A stretch of 64,000 bases of DNA from Serratia quinivorans (GCA_900457075.1 UGYN01000002.1:3906001-3970000); one strand, 5' to 3'; positions 29,613 to 39,459 are shown, numbered from the stretch's first letter. Program-made: numbers and translations. The notes: a model not told the origin generated them from the letters alone.

Positions 29613-31241
29613 ATGACCATTGCTTTTACCCCCTGGCCTGAGGCGTTAGCCCATCGCTATCGCGAACGCGGCTATTGGACCGACCGGCCCCTGACCGACA
29701 TCATCACTCGCCAGGCCAAAAATGACGCTATCGCGCTGATCGACCCGGAGCGCAGCCTGAGTTACCGCCGGCTTAATCAGCTCTCCGATCGGTTGGCTGC
29801 CGCCCTGCAGCGCCGCGGCATTCAGAGCGGAGATACTGCTCTGGTGCAGTTGGGCAACGTGGTCGAGTTCTATGTAACCTTCTTCGCGTTGTTGAAAATT
29901 GGCGTGGTACCGGTGAACGCGCTGTTCAGCCATCAACGCAACGAGCTGAACGCCTACGCCGTACAGATCAAACCAGCATTGCTGATTGCCGACCGTCAGC
30001 ATGGCCTGTTTGGCAACGACGAGTTTCTGACGGCGTTTCGCGCCGAGCATCCTTCATTGCGCGTGGTGGCATTGCGCAATCAGGACGGGGGCGAGCAGTC
30101 GCTGGCGGCCTGGCTGGAAGAGGACAGCAGTGGTTTTGTTGCGACGCCAAGCCCGGCCGACCAGGTGGCGTTTTTCCAGCTTTCCGGTGGCAGCACCGGA
30201 ACGCCAAAGCTGATCCCGCGGACTCACAACGATTACTACTACAGCATTCGCCGCAGCGTGGAAATTTGCCATTTCGACGTCGATACCCGCTACCTGTGCG
30301 CGCTGCCGGTGGCCCATAACTATCCGATGAGTTCTCCGGGCGTCCTGGGCGTGTTTTATGGCGCCGGGCTGGTGGTGTTTGCCAGCGACCCGGATGCCGG
30401 ACAATGTTTCCGTTTGATCGAGCAGCATCAGATTAACGTGACGGCGCTGGTGCCACCGGCGGTGACGCTGTGGCTGCAGGCGATTGAAGAGTGGGGCGGT
30501 TGCCAGCAACTGACCAGCCTTAAGCTGTTGCAGGTGGGCGGCGCCAAGCTGGGCGAAACCCTGGCGGCACGTATTCCGGCCGAGATCGGCTGCCAGTTGC
30601 AGCAGGTGTTCGGCATGGCGGAAGGCCTGGTGAACTACACCCGTCTGGACGATGACGATCAGCATATTCTGACCACTCAGGGCTGCCCGATGTCGCCGGA
30701 TGACGAGCTGTGGGTGGCCGATGAGGACGGCAACCCGCTGCCGGTGGGGGAAACCGGGCGTCTGATGACCCGTGGCCCTTATACCTTCCGCGGTTATTAC
30801 CAAAGTCCGGAGCACAACGCCGCCGCCTTTGATAAGGACGGTTTCTACTGTTCCGGCGATTTGATCAGCCTGACCGAAGATGGCTATGTGAAAGTTGAAG
30901 GGCGACAAAAAGATCAGATTAACCGCGGTGGGGAAAAGATCGCTGCGGAAGAAATCGAAAACCTGTTATTGCGCCATCCGGAAGTGATCAATGCGGCGTT
31001 GGTGTCGATGCCGGACGAACTGATGGGTGAAAAAAGCTGCGCCTATATCATCGCGACCAGCGCGTTGAAGCCGGTGGTGTTGCGCCGCCATTTACGCGGC
31101 GAGGGCGTGGCCGAATTTAAATTACCCGACCGTTTTATACAGGTTGATACGCTGCCGCTCACCCCGGTTGGCAAAGTGGATAAAAAACTGTTGCGCCAAC
31201 GCCTGGAGGCGCAACAACTGACTCTGGTCCAGGGAGAATAA
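29613..31241 (+). CDS. entE: 2,3-dihydroxybenzoate-AMP ligase EntE
   Basis: Standalone adenylation enzyme (542 residues, E. coli 536) that activates 2,3-dihydroxybenzoate and loads it on the EntB carrier domain. Motifs: phosphate loop [16 protein letters not shown], the aryl-acid segment [32 protein letters not shown] and [14 protein letters not shown]. The catalytic lysine occurs in PVGKVDKK. It follows entC by 8 bp and precedes entB by 3 bp. Confidence 0.96.
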   Translation: MTIAFTPWPEALAHRYRERGYWTDRPLTDIITRQAKNDAIALIDPERSLSYRRLNQLSDRLAAALQRRGIQSGDTALVQLGNVVEFYVTFFALLKIGVVPVNALFSHQRNELNAYAVQIKPALLIADRQHGLFGNDEFLTAFRAEHPSLRVVALRNQDGGEQSLAAWLEEDSSGFVATPSPADQVAFFQLSGGSTGTPKLIPRTHNDYYYSIRRSVEICHFDVDTRYLCALPVAHNYPMSSPGVLGVFYGAGLVVFASDPDAGQCFRLIEQHQINVTALVPPAVTLWLQAIEEWGGCQQLTSLKLLQVGGAKLGETLAARIPAEIGCQLQQVFGMAEGLVNYTRLDDDDQHILTTQGCPMSPDDELWVADEDGNPLPVGETGRLMTRGPYTFRGYYQSPEHNAAAFDKDGFYCSGDLISLTEDGYVKVEGRQKDQINRGGEKIAAEEIENLLLRHPEVINAALVSMPDELMGEKSCAYIIATSALKPVVLRRHLRGEGVAEFKLPDRFIQVDTLPLTPVGKVDKKLLRQRLEAQQLTLVQGE

Positions 31242-31244
31242 GTC

Positions 31245-32099
31245 ATGGCCATTCCAAAACTGAATGATTACGCGTTGCCGACTCAGGCTGAACTGCCGAC
31301 CAACAAAGTGAGCTGGACGGTGGAACCGCAGCGCGCTGCACTGTTGATCCATGATATGCAGCAGTATTTCCTGAATTTCTGGGGTGAAGACAGCCCGTTG
31401 ATCAGGCAGGTGGTGGAGAACATTGCCAACCTGCGTCGTTACTGCAAATCACAGGGGATCCCGGTGTTTTACACCGCGCAGCCTAATCAGCAGAGCGATG
31501 AAGACCGTGCATTACTCAATGACATGTGGGGGCCGGGCCTGAATAAGCACCCGGAACAGCAGGCGGTGGTCGCCGCTCTGGCCCCGGAAGAAGACGATAC
31601 GGTGTTGGTGAAGTGGCGCTACAGTGCCTTCCACCGCTCACCGCTGCAGGAAATTCTGCAGGAGTCGGGGCGCGATCAGTTGATCATCTGTGGTGTCTAC
31701 GCCCATATCGGCTGTATGACTACGGCGATCGACGCCTTTATGCGCAATATTCAGCCGTTTATGGTGGCTGACGGCCTGGCCGATTTCTCCCGCGAAGAGC
31801 ATCTGATGGCGCTGCGTTATACCGCTGGCCGTTGTGGCCGCGTGGTGACCACTGCCGAACTGTTGCCGGGCATTGCCAGCAAGGCTGCCTTACGCCAGCA
31901 AATCATGCCTTTCCTCGATGAAGACAGCGAAGACATGGGCGACGATGAAAACCTGATCGACTACGGTCTGGATTCAGTGCGCATCATGGAGTTGGCGGCA
32001 CGCTGGCGTAAAATTCGTGGCGATATTGATTTTATCGCACTGGCCAAGAACCCGACCATCGATGGCTGGTGGACGCTGCTGTCGGAGGGAAAAGCCTGA
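31245..32099 (+). CDS. entB: Isochorismatase / aryl carrier protein EntB
   Basis: Bifunctional 284-residue protein. The N-terminal isochorismatase domain (LLIHDMQQYFLNFW with its aspartate; KWRYSAFHRSPL; CGVYAHIGCMTTAIDAFM) makes 2,3-dihydro-2,3-dihydroxybenzoate. The C-terminal aryl carrier domain has the phosphopantetheine serine in DYGLDSVRIMEL. The carrier needs a phosphopantetheinyl transferase, but entD is not in this cluster. The stop overlaps entA by one base. Confidence 0.97.
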   Translation: MAIPKLNDYALPTQAELPTNKVSWTVEPQRAALLIHDMQQYFLNFWGEDSPLIRQVVENIANLRRYCKSQGIPVFYTAQPNQQSDEDRALLNDMWGPGLNKHPEQQAVVAALAPEEDDTVLVKWRYSAFHRSPLQEILQESGRDQLIICGVYAHIGCMTTAIDAFMRNIQPFMVADGLADFSREEHLMALRYTAGRCGRVVTTAELLPGIASKAALRQQIMPFLDEDSEDMGDDENLIDYGLDSVRIMELAARWRKIRGDIDFIALAKNPTIDGWWTLLSEGKA

Positions 32100-32857
32100 T
32101 GGAACAACGGGGCGATTTCGCCGGTAAGCGAGTCTGGGTCACTGGTGCTGGGGCCGGGATTGGCCTGGCAACGGCATTGGCGTTTGTGCAGGCCGGTGCC
32201 GAAGTGATTGGCTTTGATAAACATTTTGGCGAGCCGGAATACGCATTCCGCACCGAAGTGCTGGATATCGCCGACAGTGACGCGGTAGATCGGGTTTGCG
32301 GACGTTTGCTGGCGGAGCAGGGGGAGTTGGACGTGCTGGTCAACGGCGCCGGTATTCTGCGTATGGGGCTGGCGGATGAAACCAGCACCGCAGACTGGCT
32401 GGCTTGCCTGGCCGTCAATGCCGGTGGGGCATTTAATATGTTCCGCCACGCTTTGCCGGTATTCCGTCGCCAACGACGCGGTGCGATTGTCAGCGTGGCA
32501 TCTAACGCCGCGCATGTGCCGCGCGTCGGCATGGCGGCCTATTGTGCTTCCAAGGCGGCATTACGCAGCCTGTGCAACACCGTAGGGCTGGAGATGGCCC
32601 CTTATGGCGTACGTTGCAACCTGGTTTCGCCAGGATCGACCAATACGCCTATGCAGCGCGGCATGTGGCAGGATGAAACCGGTGAGCAGAACACCATTAA
32701 CGGTTTCCCGGAACAGTTCAAATTGGGCATTCCGCTGGGTAAAATTGCTCAGCCGCAGGAAATCGCCGATGCCATTTTGTTCCTGGCTTCCGATCGCGCC
32801 AGCCATATCACCATGCAGGATATTGTGATTGACGGCGGGGCGACGCTGGCGGCCTGA
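32099..32857 (+). CDS. entA: 2,3-dihydro-2,3-dihydroxybenzoate dehydrogenase EntA
   Basis: Short-chain dehydrogenase of 252 residues finishing 2,3-dihydroxybenzoate with NAD+. It shows the Rossmann glycine motif TGAGAGIG, LVNGAGIL, and the catalytic YCASKAA tyrosine-lysine pair. The ATG at 32099 shares a base with the entB stop and matches the E. coli start; the longer frame from 32069 is rejected. Last gene of the operon; entH is absent and a terminator follows. Confidence 0.96.
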   Translation: MEQRGDFAGKRVWVTGAGAGIGLATALAFVQAGAEVIGFDKHFGEPEYAFRTEVLDIADSDAVDRVCGRLLAEQGELDVLVNGAGILRMGLADETSTADWLACLAVNAGGAFNMFRHALPVFRRQRRGAIVSVASNAAHVPRVGMAAYCASKAALRSLCNTVGLEMAPYGVRCNLVSPGSTNTPMQRGMWQDETGEQNTINGFPEQFKLGIPLGKIAQPQEIADAILFLASDRASHITMQDIVIDGGATLAA

Positions 32858-32886
32858 TAATCAGGTTCTATCTTCGCAATAGCCAC

Positions 32887-32914
32887 AAGGCGCTGCAAGC
32901 AGCGCCTTTATTTT
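32887..32914 (+). terminator. Terminator of entCEBA
   Basis: 10-bp stem (32887-32896 with 32899-32908) with an AA loop, then TATTTT. Confidence 0.85.
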
Positions 32915-32937
32915 GTAGTGAAATAGTTGTCTTTAAT

Positions 32938-33060
32938 CCCGAGATACTCGGGCCTAGCGCACCGAGGGGCGCTCCGGCGGGCAAGCCGCTACGACCCCTT
33001 CGGCACGCTCTCCCTAATAACGAGTATTGTTAGTTGTATGGAGATACTGGGAGGATTACT
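32938..33060. other. Non-coding spacer with hairpin after enterobactin locus
   Basis: No credible gene. A CCCGAG-ATA-CTCGGG hairpin occupies 32938-32952. The rest (32953-33060) is GC-rich spacer followed by AT-rich sequence. It borders the duplicated tRNA-Lys end to the right. Confidence 0.5.
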
Positions 33061-33084
33061 GAAGTTTTGAGCGCTTCCGGACGT

Positions 33085-33143
33085 CAGATGCGAAAAAAGC
33101 GCCAAAAGGCGCTTTTTTCTGTAGTGGTGGGTCGTGCGGGATT
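33085..33143. repeat. 59-bp repeat, left copy: terminator plus tRNA-Lys 3' fragment
   Basis: Matches 33288-33346 with one mismatch. It contains the A6-GCGCC-AAAA-GGCGC-T6 hairpin (33093-33118) and the first bases of a minus-strand tRNA-Lys 3' end (TGGGTCGTGCGGGATT). The tRNA similarity resumes with CGAACCTGC at 33212 after a 68-base palindromic block, so this is a broken tRNA remnant. Confidence 0.85.
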
Positions 33144-33228
33144 AACTCGGCCTTTGGCCTCACCCTTCGGGCCAGCGCAAGCGCTGTTCAAAATTGCCGG
33201 GGCAATTTTGTCGAACCTGCACAGGTTC
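33144..33228. repeat. Run of consecutive palindromes inside tRNA-Lys remnant
   Basis: Successive hairpins: GGCC-TTT-GGCC (33149-33159), CCC-TTC-GGG (33163-33171), AGCGC-AA-GCGCT (33174-33185), a perfect 10-bp stem with GG loop (33189-33210), and GAACCTG-CA-CAGGTTC (33213-33228). Little unpaired sequence remains between them. It looks like an inserted palindromic element rather than coding DNA. Confidence 0.75.
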
Positions 33229-33287
33229 TCATCCAGCACGACACTCTGCACTATGTTAGAAAGGTGTTTGAGATGATTACTGTGCTG

Positions 33288-33346
33288 CAGATGCGAAAAA
33301 AGCGCCAAAAGGCGCTTTTTTCTGTATTGGTGGGTCGTGCGGGATT
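33288..33346. repeat. 59-bp repeat, right copy
   Basis: Right copy of the duplication, overlapping the intact tRNA-Lys 3' end. Distance between copies is 203 bp. Confidence 0.85.
33296..33321 (-). terminator. Terminator of the tRNA-Val/Lys operon
   Basis: Hairpin with GCGCC/GGCGC core, AAAA loop and A6/T6 flanks, just beyond the tRNA-Lys 3' end. It can work in both directions. A second copy lies at 33093-33118. Confidence 0.85.
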
Positions 33347-33403
33347 CGAACCTGCGACCAATTGATTAAAAGTCAACTGCTCTACCAACTGAGCTAACGA
33401 CCC
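33328..33403 (-). tRNA. lysV: tRNA-Lys (TTT)
   Basis: 76-base cloverleaf on the minus strand, GGGTCGTTAGCTCAGTTGG start, anticodon TTT within CTTTTAA, T-arm GGTTCGAATCC and encoded CCA. It is the last of four tRNAs beside gltX, matching the E. coli valU-valX-valY-lysV order. Confidence 0.98.
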
Positions 33404-33410
33404 GCAGAAG

Positions 33411-33486
33411 TGGTGGGTGATGACGGGCTCGAACCGCCGACCCCCTCCGTGTAAAGGAGATGCTCTACCAACTGAGCTAATCACCC
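33411..33486 (-). tRNA. tRNA-Val (TAC)
   Basis: 76 bases, anticodon TAC in CTTTACACG, T-arm GGTTCGAGCC, encoded CCA. Identical to the copy at 33526-33601. Only 7 bp separate it from tRNA-Lys. Confidence 0.98.
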
Positions 33487-33525
33487 ACTTCAGAACTTCC
33501 GGGTACTGCCAAACAAGAGAATGAG

Positions 33526-33601
33526 TGGTGGGTGATGACGGGCTCGAACCGCCGACCCCCTCCGTGTAAAGGAGATGCTCTACCAACTGAGCTAATCACC
33601 C
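33526..33601 (-). tRNA. tRNA-Val (TAC)
   Basis: 76 bases, same sequence as 33411-33486, encoded CCA. Middle valine tRNA of the cluster. Confidence 0.98.
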
Positions 33602-33641
33602 TCATTCTTCTCATTTCTTACTGCTTTACTACTCAACAAGA

Positions 33642-33717
33642 TGGTGGGCGATGACGGGCTCGAACCGCCGACCCCCTCCGTGTAAAGGAGATGCTCTACC
33701 AACTGAGCTAATCGCCC
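33642..33717 (-). tRNA. tRNA-Val (TAC)
   Basis: 76 bases, anticodon TAC. It differs from the other two copies by a G-C pair (GGGCGATT) in the acceptor stem, with the matching change on the other side. First tRNA of the operon; gltX runs the other way. Confidence 0.98.
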
Positions 33718-34009
33718 CGTCTTGTTGGAGTCGCATTATAGGGATAGTTGAAAGTGAGTCAACGGTTTTTAAAATGATTTCAATCGTTCGCCGCAAATTT
33801 AAACAGGATGCGATATTTATCGCCTGCAATGTCGAATCTTTGCACATTGTTATGCGTAAAGCGCCGCAGAGATGATGAAATCAGCCTTGGCAATATCGTG
33901 TCAGCGTTGAGGAATTAGCGCGTGGTGGTACAATGTTGCCCACTTTTTTAAATTCCGAGCAATCGTCGGCAACCGCCGACACGCGTTGCGTAATAAGGCA
34001 GTGAAACCA

Positions 34010-35419
34010 ATGAAAATCAAAACCCGTTTTGCACCGAGCCCAACCGGCTATCTTCACGTCGGTGGCGCCCGTACTGCGCTTTACTCCTGGTTGTTCAGCC
34101 GCCATGCGGGCGGTGAGTTCGTTCTGCGTATCGAAGATACCGATCTGGAACGCTCAACCCAGGACGCGATCGACGCAATTATGGATGGCATGAACTGGTT
34201 AAACCTGGATTGGAATGAAGGCCCGTACTTCCAGACCAAGCGTTTTGACCGCTATAACGCGGTGATTGACGACATGCTGGTGCAGGATACCGCCTATAAA
34301 TGCTATTGCTCGAAGGAACGTCTGGAAGCGCTGCGTGAAAAGCAGATGGAAAACGGCGAAAAACCGCGTTACGACGGCCACTGCCGCGACAGCCAGTGCA
34401 GCCATACCGATGACGAGCCACACGTGGTGCGTTTCCGTAACCCGCAGGAAGGCTCGGTGATCTTCGACGACAAGATCCGCGGCCCGATCGAATTTAGCAA
34501 CCAGGAGCTGGATGACCTGATCATCCGCCGCACCGACGGTTCACCAACCTATAACTTCTGCGTAGTGGTAGATGACTGGGATATGGAAATCAGCCACGTG
34601 ATCCGCGGCGAAGACCACATCAACAACACCCCGCGCCAGATCAACATCCTGAAAGCGCTGGGTGCGCCGGTGCCGGAATACGCGCACGTTTCGATGATCC
34701 TTGGTGACGACGGTAAAAAACTGTCGAAACGCCACGGTGCGGTAGGGGTGATGCAGTACCGTGACGACGGCTACCTGCCGCAGGCGCTGCTGAACTATCT
34801 GGTGCGTCTGGGCTGGTCTCATGGCGACCAGGAAATCTTCTCTATTGATGAGATGAAAGAGTTCTTTACCCTGGAAGCGATCAACAAATCCGCCAGTGCC
34901 TTCAATACCGAGAAGTTGCAGTGGCTGAACCACCATTACATTAACCATATGCCGGCCGAAGAAGTGGCAGTGCACCTGGCGTGGCATGTTGAGCAACTGG
35001 GTATCGAGACCCGCAATGGCCCTGAGCTGAAAGATATCGTTAAGCTGCTGGGCGAGCGCTGCAAAACGCTCAAGGAAATGGCCGAGTCTTGCCGTTACTT
35101 CTACGAAGACTTCAGCGAGTTCGACGCTGACGCTGCCAAGAAGCACTTGCGTCCGGTTGCTCGTCAGCCACTGGAAGCGGTGCGCGCCAAGCTGGCCGCT
35201 ATCACTGCCTGGACGCCGGAAAACGTGCATGACGCGATTCAGGGCACGGCAGATGAACTGGGCGTAGGTATGGGCAAGGTAGGTATGCCGCTGCGGGTGG
35301 CGGTTACCGGTGCCGGTCAGTCACCGGGTATGGATGTCACCGTTCATGCCATCGGTCAGAGCCGTTCTCTGCAGCGTATCGACCTGGCGCTGGCTTATAT
35401 TGCCGGGCGTGAAGCTTAA
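34010..35419 (+). CDS. gltX: Glutamyl-tRNA synthetase GltX
   Basis: Class I synthetase of 469 residues charging tRNA-Glu. The HIGH-like motif is [14 protein letters not shown], the KMSKS-like motif [10 protein letters not shown], and the zinc-binding region begins [11 protein letters not shown]. The ATG at 34010 begins [13 protein letters not shown] as in E. coli; the frame from 33986 is longer but unsupported. Divergent from the tRNA-Val/Lys operon; the 292-bp gap holds their promoters. Confidence 0.98.
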   Translation: MKIKTRFAPSPTGYLHVGGARTALYSWLFSRHAGGEFVLRIEDTDLERSTQDAIDAIMDGMNWLNLDWNEGPYFQTKRFDRYNAVIDDMLVQDTAYKCYCSKERLEALREKQMENGEKPRYDGHCRDSQCSHTDDEPHVVRFRNPQEGSVIFDDKIRGPIEFSNQELDDLIIRRTDGSPTYNFCVVVDDWDMEISHVIRGEDHINNTPRQINILKALGAPVPEYAHVSMILGDDGKKLSKRHGAVGVMQYRDDGYLPQALLNYLVRLGWSHGDQEIFSIDEMKEFFTLEAINKSASAFNTEKLQWLNHHYINHMPAEEVAVHLAWHVEQLGIETRNGPELKDIVKLLGERCKTLKEMAESCRYFYEDFSEFDADAAKKHLRPVARQPLEAVRAKLAAITAWTPENVHDAIQGTADELGVGMGKVGMPLRVAVTGAGQSPGMDVTVHAIGQSRSLQRIDLALAYIAGREA

Positions 35420-35448
35420 GGCTGAGCGTTTCCCTGCCAGTTAATGAC

Positions 35449-35480
35449 AAAGCCCCATGGAGCAATCCCGGGGCTTTTTT
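35449..35480 (+). terminator. Terminator of gltX
   Basis: AAAGCCCC (35449-35456) pairs with GGGGCTTT (35470-35477), followed by T residues. Confidence 0.85.
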
Positions 35481-35679
35481 GTATCTGCTATTTGATGGCG
35501 AATTCCTGGTACGCCGCGGCAGGGTTATGGTTTGGGGCATAATGCTCAATTTTTAGCAGCAAACGCGCTGATTTGGCGGCTTTTTCAGCGCTTGAAGCAG
35601 GAATGCAATTTAGCCGTTGACAGCTTAGAGTGGGTTTCATATTATGCGCCCCGTTCACAGGATTTTGTGATTGTGGATT

Positions 35680-35755
<76 letters not shown>

Positions 35756-35815
35756 ACCTTTATCTCAGAAGGGTTGGGGAATACCGTAACGCCGGTTAAA
35801 GCGTACCACTTTTGT

Positions 35816-35891
<76 letters not shown>

Positions 35892-35897
35892 CCATTT

Positions 35898-35925
35898 AAA
35901 AAGCCGACCTCAGGGTCGGCTTTTT
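35898..35925 (+). terminator. Terminator of the tRNA-Ala pair
   Basis: GCCGACC (35903-35909) with GGTCGGC (35914-35920), A-rich before and TTTTT after. Confidence 0.85.
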
Positions 35926-36035
35926 GCTTTCTGTCTTTCCTTACTGCCTTCCCTTTCCCATGCACCGAATTGCAGGCATTAAAAAAGGCCGCCGAAGCGA
36001 CCTTTATCTTACTGATATCTTACTGACGTTTCGGC

Positions 36036-37224
36036 TTAGCCCAGAACCAGGCCTGCGATGGACGCAGACAGGATGCTGACCAGCGTTGAACCGTAAACCA
36101 GCTTCAGACCAAAGCGAGAAACCACGTTGCCCTGATGCTCGTTCAGCCCTTTAATCGCACCGGCAACGATGCCGATGGAAGAGAAGTTGGCGAAGGAAAC
36201 CAGGAACACCGACAGAATACCCATGCTACGAGGAGAGAGTTCAGCAGAGATTTTCTGCAGTTCCATCATCGCCACGAATTCGTTGGATACCAGTTTGGTT
36301 GCCATGATGCTACCCACCTGCAACGCTTCGTGCTTAGGAATACCCATAATCCAGGCGAATGGATAGAAGAAGTAGCCCAGAATTTCCTGGAAGCTCAGGC
36401 CGAAGATGGCGCTGAACAGGCCGTTGAGCGCGGCGATCAGGGCGATAAAGCCGATCAGCATCGCAGCAACGATAATAGCTACTTTAAAACCAGCCAGAAT
36501 GTATTCGCCCAGCATTTCGAAGAAGCTCTGGCCTTCGTGCAGATTGCCCAGGTGCAGTTCTTCTTCTTTACTGGTGTCATACGGGTTGACCAATGACAGC
36601 ACGATAAAGGTGCTGAACATGTTCAGTACCAGTGCCGCGACCACAAATTTGGCGTCCAGCATGGTCATGTAAGCGCCGACGATGGACATGGAAACCGTAG
36701 ACATCGCGGTCGCCGCCATGGTGTACATGCGCTTTTCAGACATCTTGCCCAGAATATCTTTATAGGCAATGAAGTTTTCAGACTGGCCCAGGATCAGCGA
36801 GCTGACGGCGTTGAACGATTCCAGCTTGCCCATACCGTTAACTTTTGACAGCACGGTACCAATGATGCGGATGACAAACGGCAGTACTTTAATGTATTGC
36901 AGAATACCGATCAGCGCGGAGATGAAGACGATCGGGCACAGTACCTTCAGGAAGAAGAAGGCCAAACCTTTGTCGCCCATGCCGCCGAATACAAACTCAG
37001 TCCCTTGCCCAGCAAACCCGAGCAGCTTGTCAAACAACGCTGCGAATCCTTTTACAAAGCCTAAACCCGCTTCCGAATGCAGGAAAAAAATAGGCCAGCA
37101 GTACTTCAATAACCAACAGTTGAATAACGTAGCGAATGCGGATGCTTTTACGATCGCGGCATACTAAAAGTGCCAGGATCGTGACCACCACCAACGCCAA
37201 CGCGAAGTGCGCAATATGGGACAT
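36036..37224 (-). pseudogene. nupC: Nucleoside permease NupC, frameshifted
   Basis: Proton-coupled concentrative nucleoside transporter. The N-terminal part ([14 protein letters not shown] to [15 protein letters not shown] segment) reads from 37224 in one frame; from [13 protein letters not shown] the rest reads in another to 36036. Removing one base of the GG pair at 37082-37083 joins them into 395 residues (E. coli 400). Conserved segments include [22 protein letters not shown] and [13 protein letters not shown]. It is either a recent loss or a sequence error. Divergent from mntH. Confidence 0.92.
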
Positions 37225-37542
37225 GTTTGCTCCAAACTTGAGGCAGGCTGAATTTCGGATGTCATTTTATGTAACGCCACGTTTAAAAACGAGAGGTCTA
37301 TTGCAAATATGGAAATTCATACTGGGAAACGTCTTAAATTATTACGGTAAAGCATAAAAAATCAATAGCTTAATGAAGTCATATGAAATTCCTATTCCTC
37401 CACTAATTTGATTATAAGACGGATTGTGCTCTGAATCTGGCCCGGAAGAGTGCGGAAAATGTTCATCTACCTGCTAAACCTTTCGTTAAATCCGTGTTTT
37501 TTCCCTATTGCAGAGATAAGTATTACCGCCATAAATGCACTT

Positions 37543-37561
37543 GATAATTATTATCATTTAC
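37543..37561. promoter_or_regulatory. Fur-like box upstream of mntH
   Basis: GATAAT, TAT and ATCATT blocks give about 15 of 19 matches to the Fur consensus, 42 bases before the mntH start. mntH is Fur- and MntR-controlled in E. coli; I could not pick out an MntR box. The rest of the 378-bp gap to nupC shows no other clear element. Confidence 0.65.
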
Positions 37562-37602
37562 ATAAGATAACTCCAGGCTTATTAGAAGTAAGGGTTCAGA
37601 AC

Positions 37603-38836
37603 ATGCTGAACAGTCGCGTGGTTGAGACCACCCCGCGCTCATCCAGGAAGATCAAACTTTCCCTGATGGGCCCCGCATTTATCGCGGCTATCGGCTACAT
37701 TGACCCCGGTAATTTCGCTACCAATATCCAGTCCGGTGCCTCTTTTGGTTATACCCTGCTGTGGGTGGTGGTGTGGGCCAATGTGATGGCGATGCTGATC
37801 CAACTGTTGTCCGCCAAACTGGGCATTGCCACGGGTAAAAACCTGGCGGAGCATATTCGCGATCGTTTCCCGCGTCCGGCGGTGTGGGCTTATTGGGTTC
37901 AGGCAGAAATTATTGCCATGGCCACAGATCTGGCCGAATTTATCGGCGCGGCTATAGGTTTCAAAACTGCTGTTGGGCGTGACTTTGCTGGAGGGAGCGA
38001 TCCTGACCGGCATCGCGACTTTCCTGATCCTGATGTTGCAACAACGTGGGCAAAAATCTTTGGAATGGGTGATTGGCAGCCTGCTGCTGTTTGTCGCTTT
38101 GGCTTATATGGTGGAACTGGTGTTTTCCCAACCGCAGTTAGGCCCGCTGTTAACAGGCATGGCGCTGCCGGATTTGCCGAACGGTGATGCGGTGTTTCTG
38201 GCCGCCGGGGTGCTTGGTGCCACCATTATGCCGCACGTGATTTATCTGCATTCGTCGTTAACTCAGGCGGCCGGGGAAAACTCAAAGGCCGACAGGTATG
38301 CTGCCACCAAGGTCGATGTGGCCATTGCCATGACCATTGCCGGGTTTGTTAACCTGGCGATGATGGCTACCGCCGCCGCGGCCTTTCACTTTAATGGTCA
38401 CAGCGGTATTACCGATCTTGACCAGGCCTATCTAACGCTGCAGCCCTTGTTGGGGCAGGCGGCGGCCACGATCTTCGGGCTGAGCCTGGTAGCCGCCGGG
38501 TTATCTTCTACCGTGGTGGGCACGCTGGCGGGACAGGTGGTGATGCAGGGGTTTGTGCGTTTTTACATTCCGCTGTGGGTGCGTCGTGTGGTCACCATGC
38601 TGCCATCGTTTATCGTCATTATGTTGGGGATGGACGCCACACGCATTTTGGTACTGAGCCAGGTATTGCTGAGTTTCGGTATTGCACTGGCATTGGTGCC
38701 GTTGCTGTCGTTCACCGGTAATCGTGAGCTGATGGGCGAGATGGTGAACAGCCGCACCATACAGACGATAGGTAAGTTGATCGTGGTAGTCGTGGTGGGG
38801 TTGAACGGTTATCTGCTGATCAGTAGCCTGCTGTGA
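37603..38836 (+). pseudogene. mntH: Manganese transporter MntH, frameshifted
   Basis: Nramp-family proton/manganese symporter. The first part carries the metal-binding DPGN motif ([16 protein letters not shown]) and runs to AIGF; the second continues [12 protein letters not shown] and includes [15 protein letters not shown]. Removing one A from the four-A run at 37963-37966 gives 410 residues (E. coli 412). The start at 37603 ([10 protein letters not shown]) follows a TAAGGG site; the frame from 37450 is not used. Frameshift may be real or an error. Confidence 0.92.
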
Positions 38837-38926
38837 GCGCCTATTAAATGAAAGGCCGGCAGTGCCTAATGCCGGTCAGCTAAGCAAAGTTCTGAATAAT
38901 AATGTACGACTTTGCTAAAGCGATAG

Positions 38927-39022
38927 TCCCCCTCTCCAGAGGGAGAGGGCCGGGGTGAGGGGCTTTCGCGTAAGTATGTATCCCCTCACCCTAACCCTCT
39001 CCCAAAGGAGAGGGAACAATTT
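38927..39022. repeat. Long inverted repeat between mntH and ypeC
   Basis: Two arms of about 33 bases, CCCTCTCC...GGTGAGGGG (from about 38933) and CCCCTCACCCTAACCCTCTCC (from about 38990), are nearly complementary and could form a large hairpin. CCCTCACCCTAACCCTCTCCC elements are dispersed in many proteobacterial genomes. Located between convergent genes. Confidence 0.75.
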
Positions 39023-39057
39023 CACCTTAGCTGGCAGGCATTACGGCATGATGCCTG

Positions 39058-39459
39058 TCAGTCGTCGTGATCATGGTGGCGATGATCACGGTCATCATGA
39101 TGTTTTTTCTTCCAGTGGTGCTTTTCATGATGCTTGTAGTAGTGCTTATCGTATTTGCGATAGCGGCCTTCATGATAGTAATAATTTTTGCGCCAGTAGT
39201 CGTTGTCGCGCCAGCGATAACCATCCCAGTTGTAGCCCCGGCGGTTGCGGTCACCCAGGTAGCGCCCCTGATGGCCCTGCCACCAGTCACGGTCACGCCA
39301 GTCATAACCGTCCCAGTAACGGCCGCGGTTGTCTTGTTCGCCGATGCGTAATGAAACGCCCGGCATCAGATCGATACTGAGGCCGTCAGCCTGAGCTTGC
39401 TGCATGGCTGGCAGTGTCGACGCCACCAACAGGGCGGCCAATAACAGAGGTTTAAACAT
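39058..39459 (-). CDS. ypeC: Periplasmic DUF2502 protein, YpeC-like, histidine-rich
   Basis: 133 residues with a signal peptide (cleavage near QQAQADG), a conserved DUF2502 segment (LMPGVSLRIGEQDNRGRYWDG) and a tail very rich in His, Asp, Arg and Lys. E. coli YpeC is also next to mntH. Function unknown. The tail could bind metal ions, which would fit its neighbour, but that is inference. The protein is longer than YpeC. Confidence 0.82.
   Translation of the reverse strand: MFKPLLLAALLVASTLPAMQQAQADGLSIDLMPGVSLRIGEQDNRGRYWDGYDWRDRDWWQGHQGRYLGDRNRRGYNWDGYRWRDNDYWRKNYYYHEGRYRKYDKHYYKHHEKHHWKKKHHDDRDHRHHDHDD

Noticed and set aside
33034..33308. Small frames across the tRNA-Lys remnant
   Set aside because: They read through terminators and palindromes and are repeated sequence, not genes.
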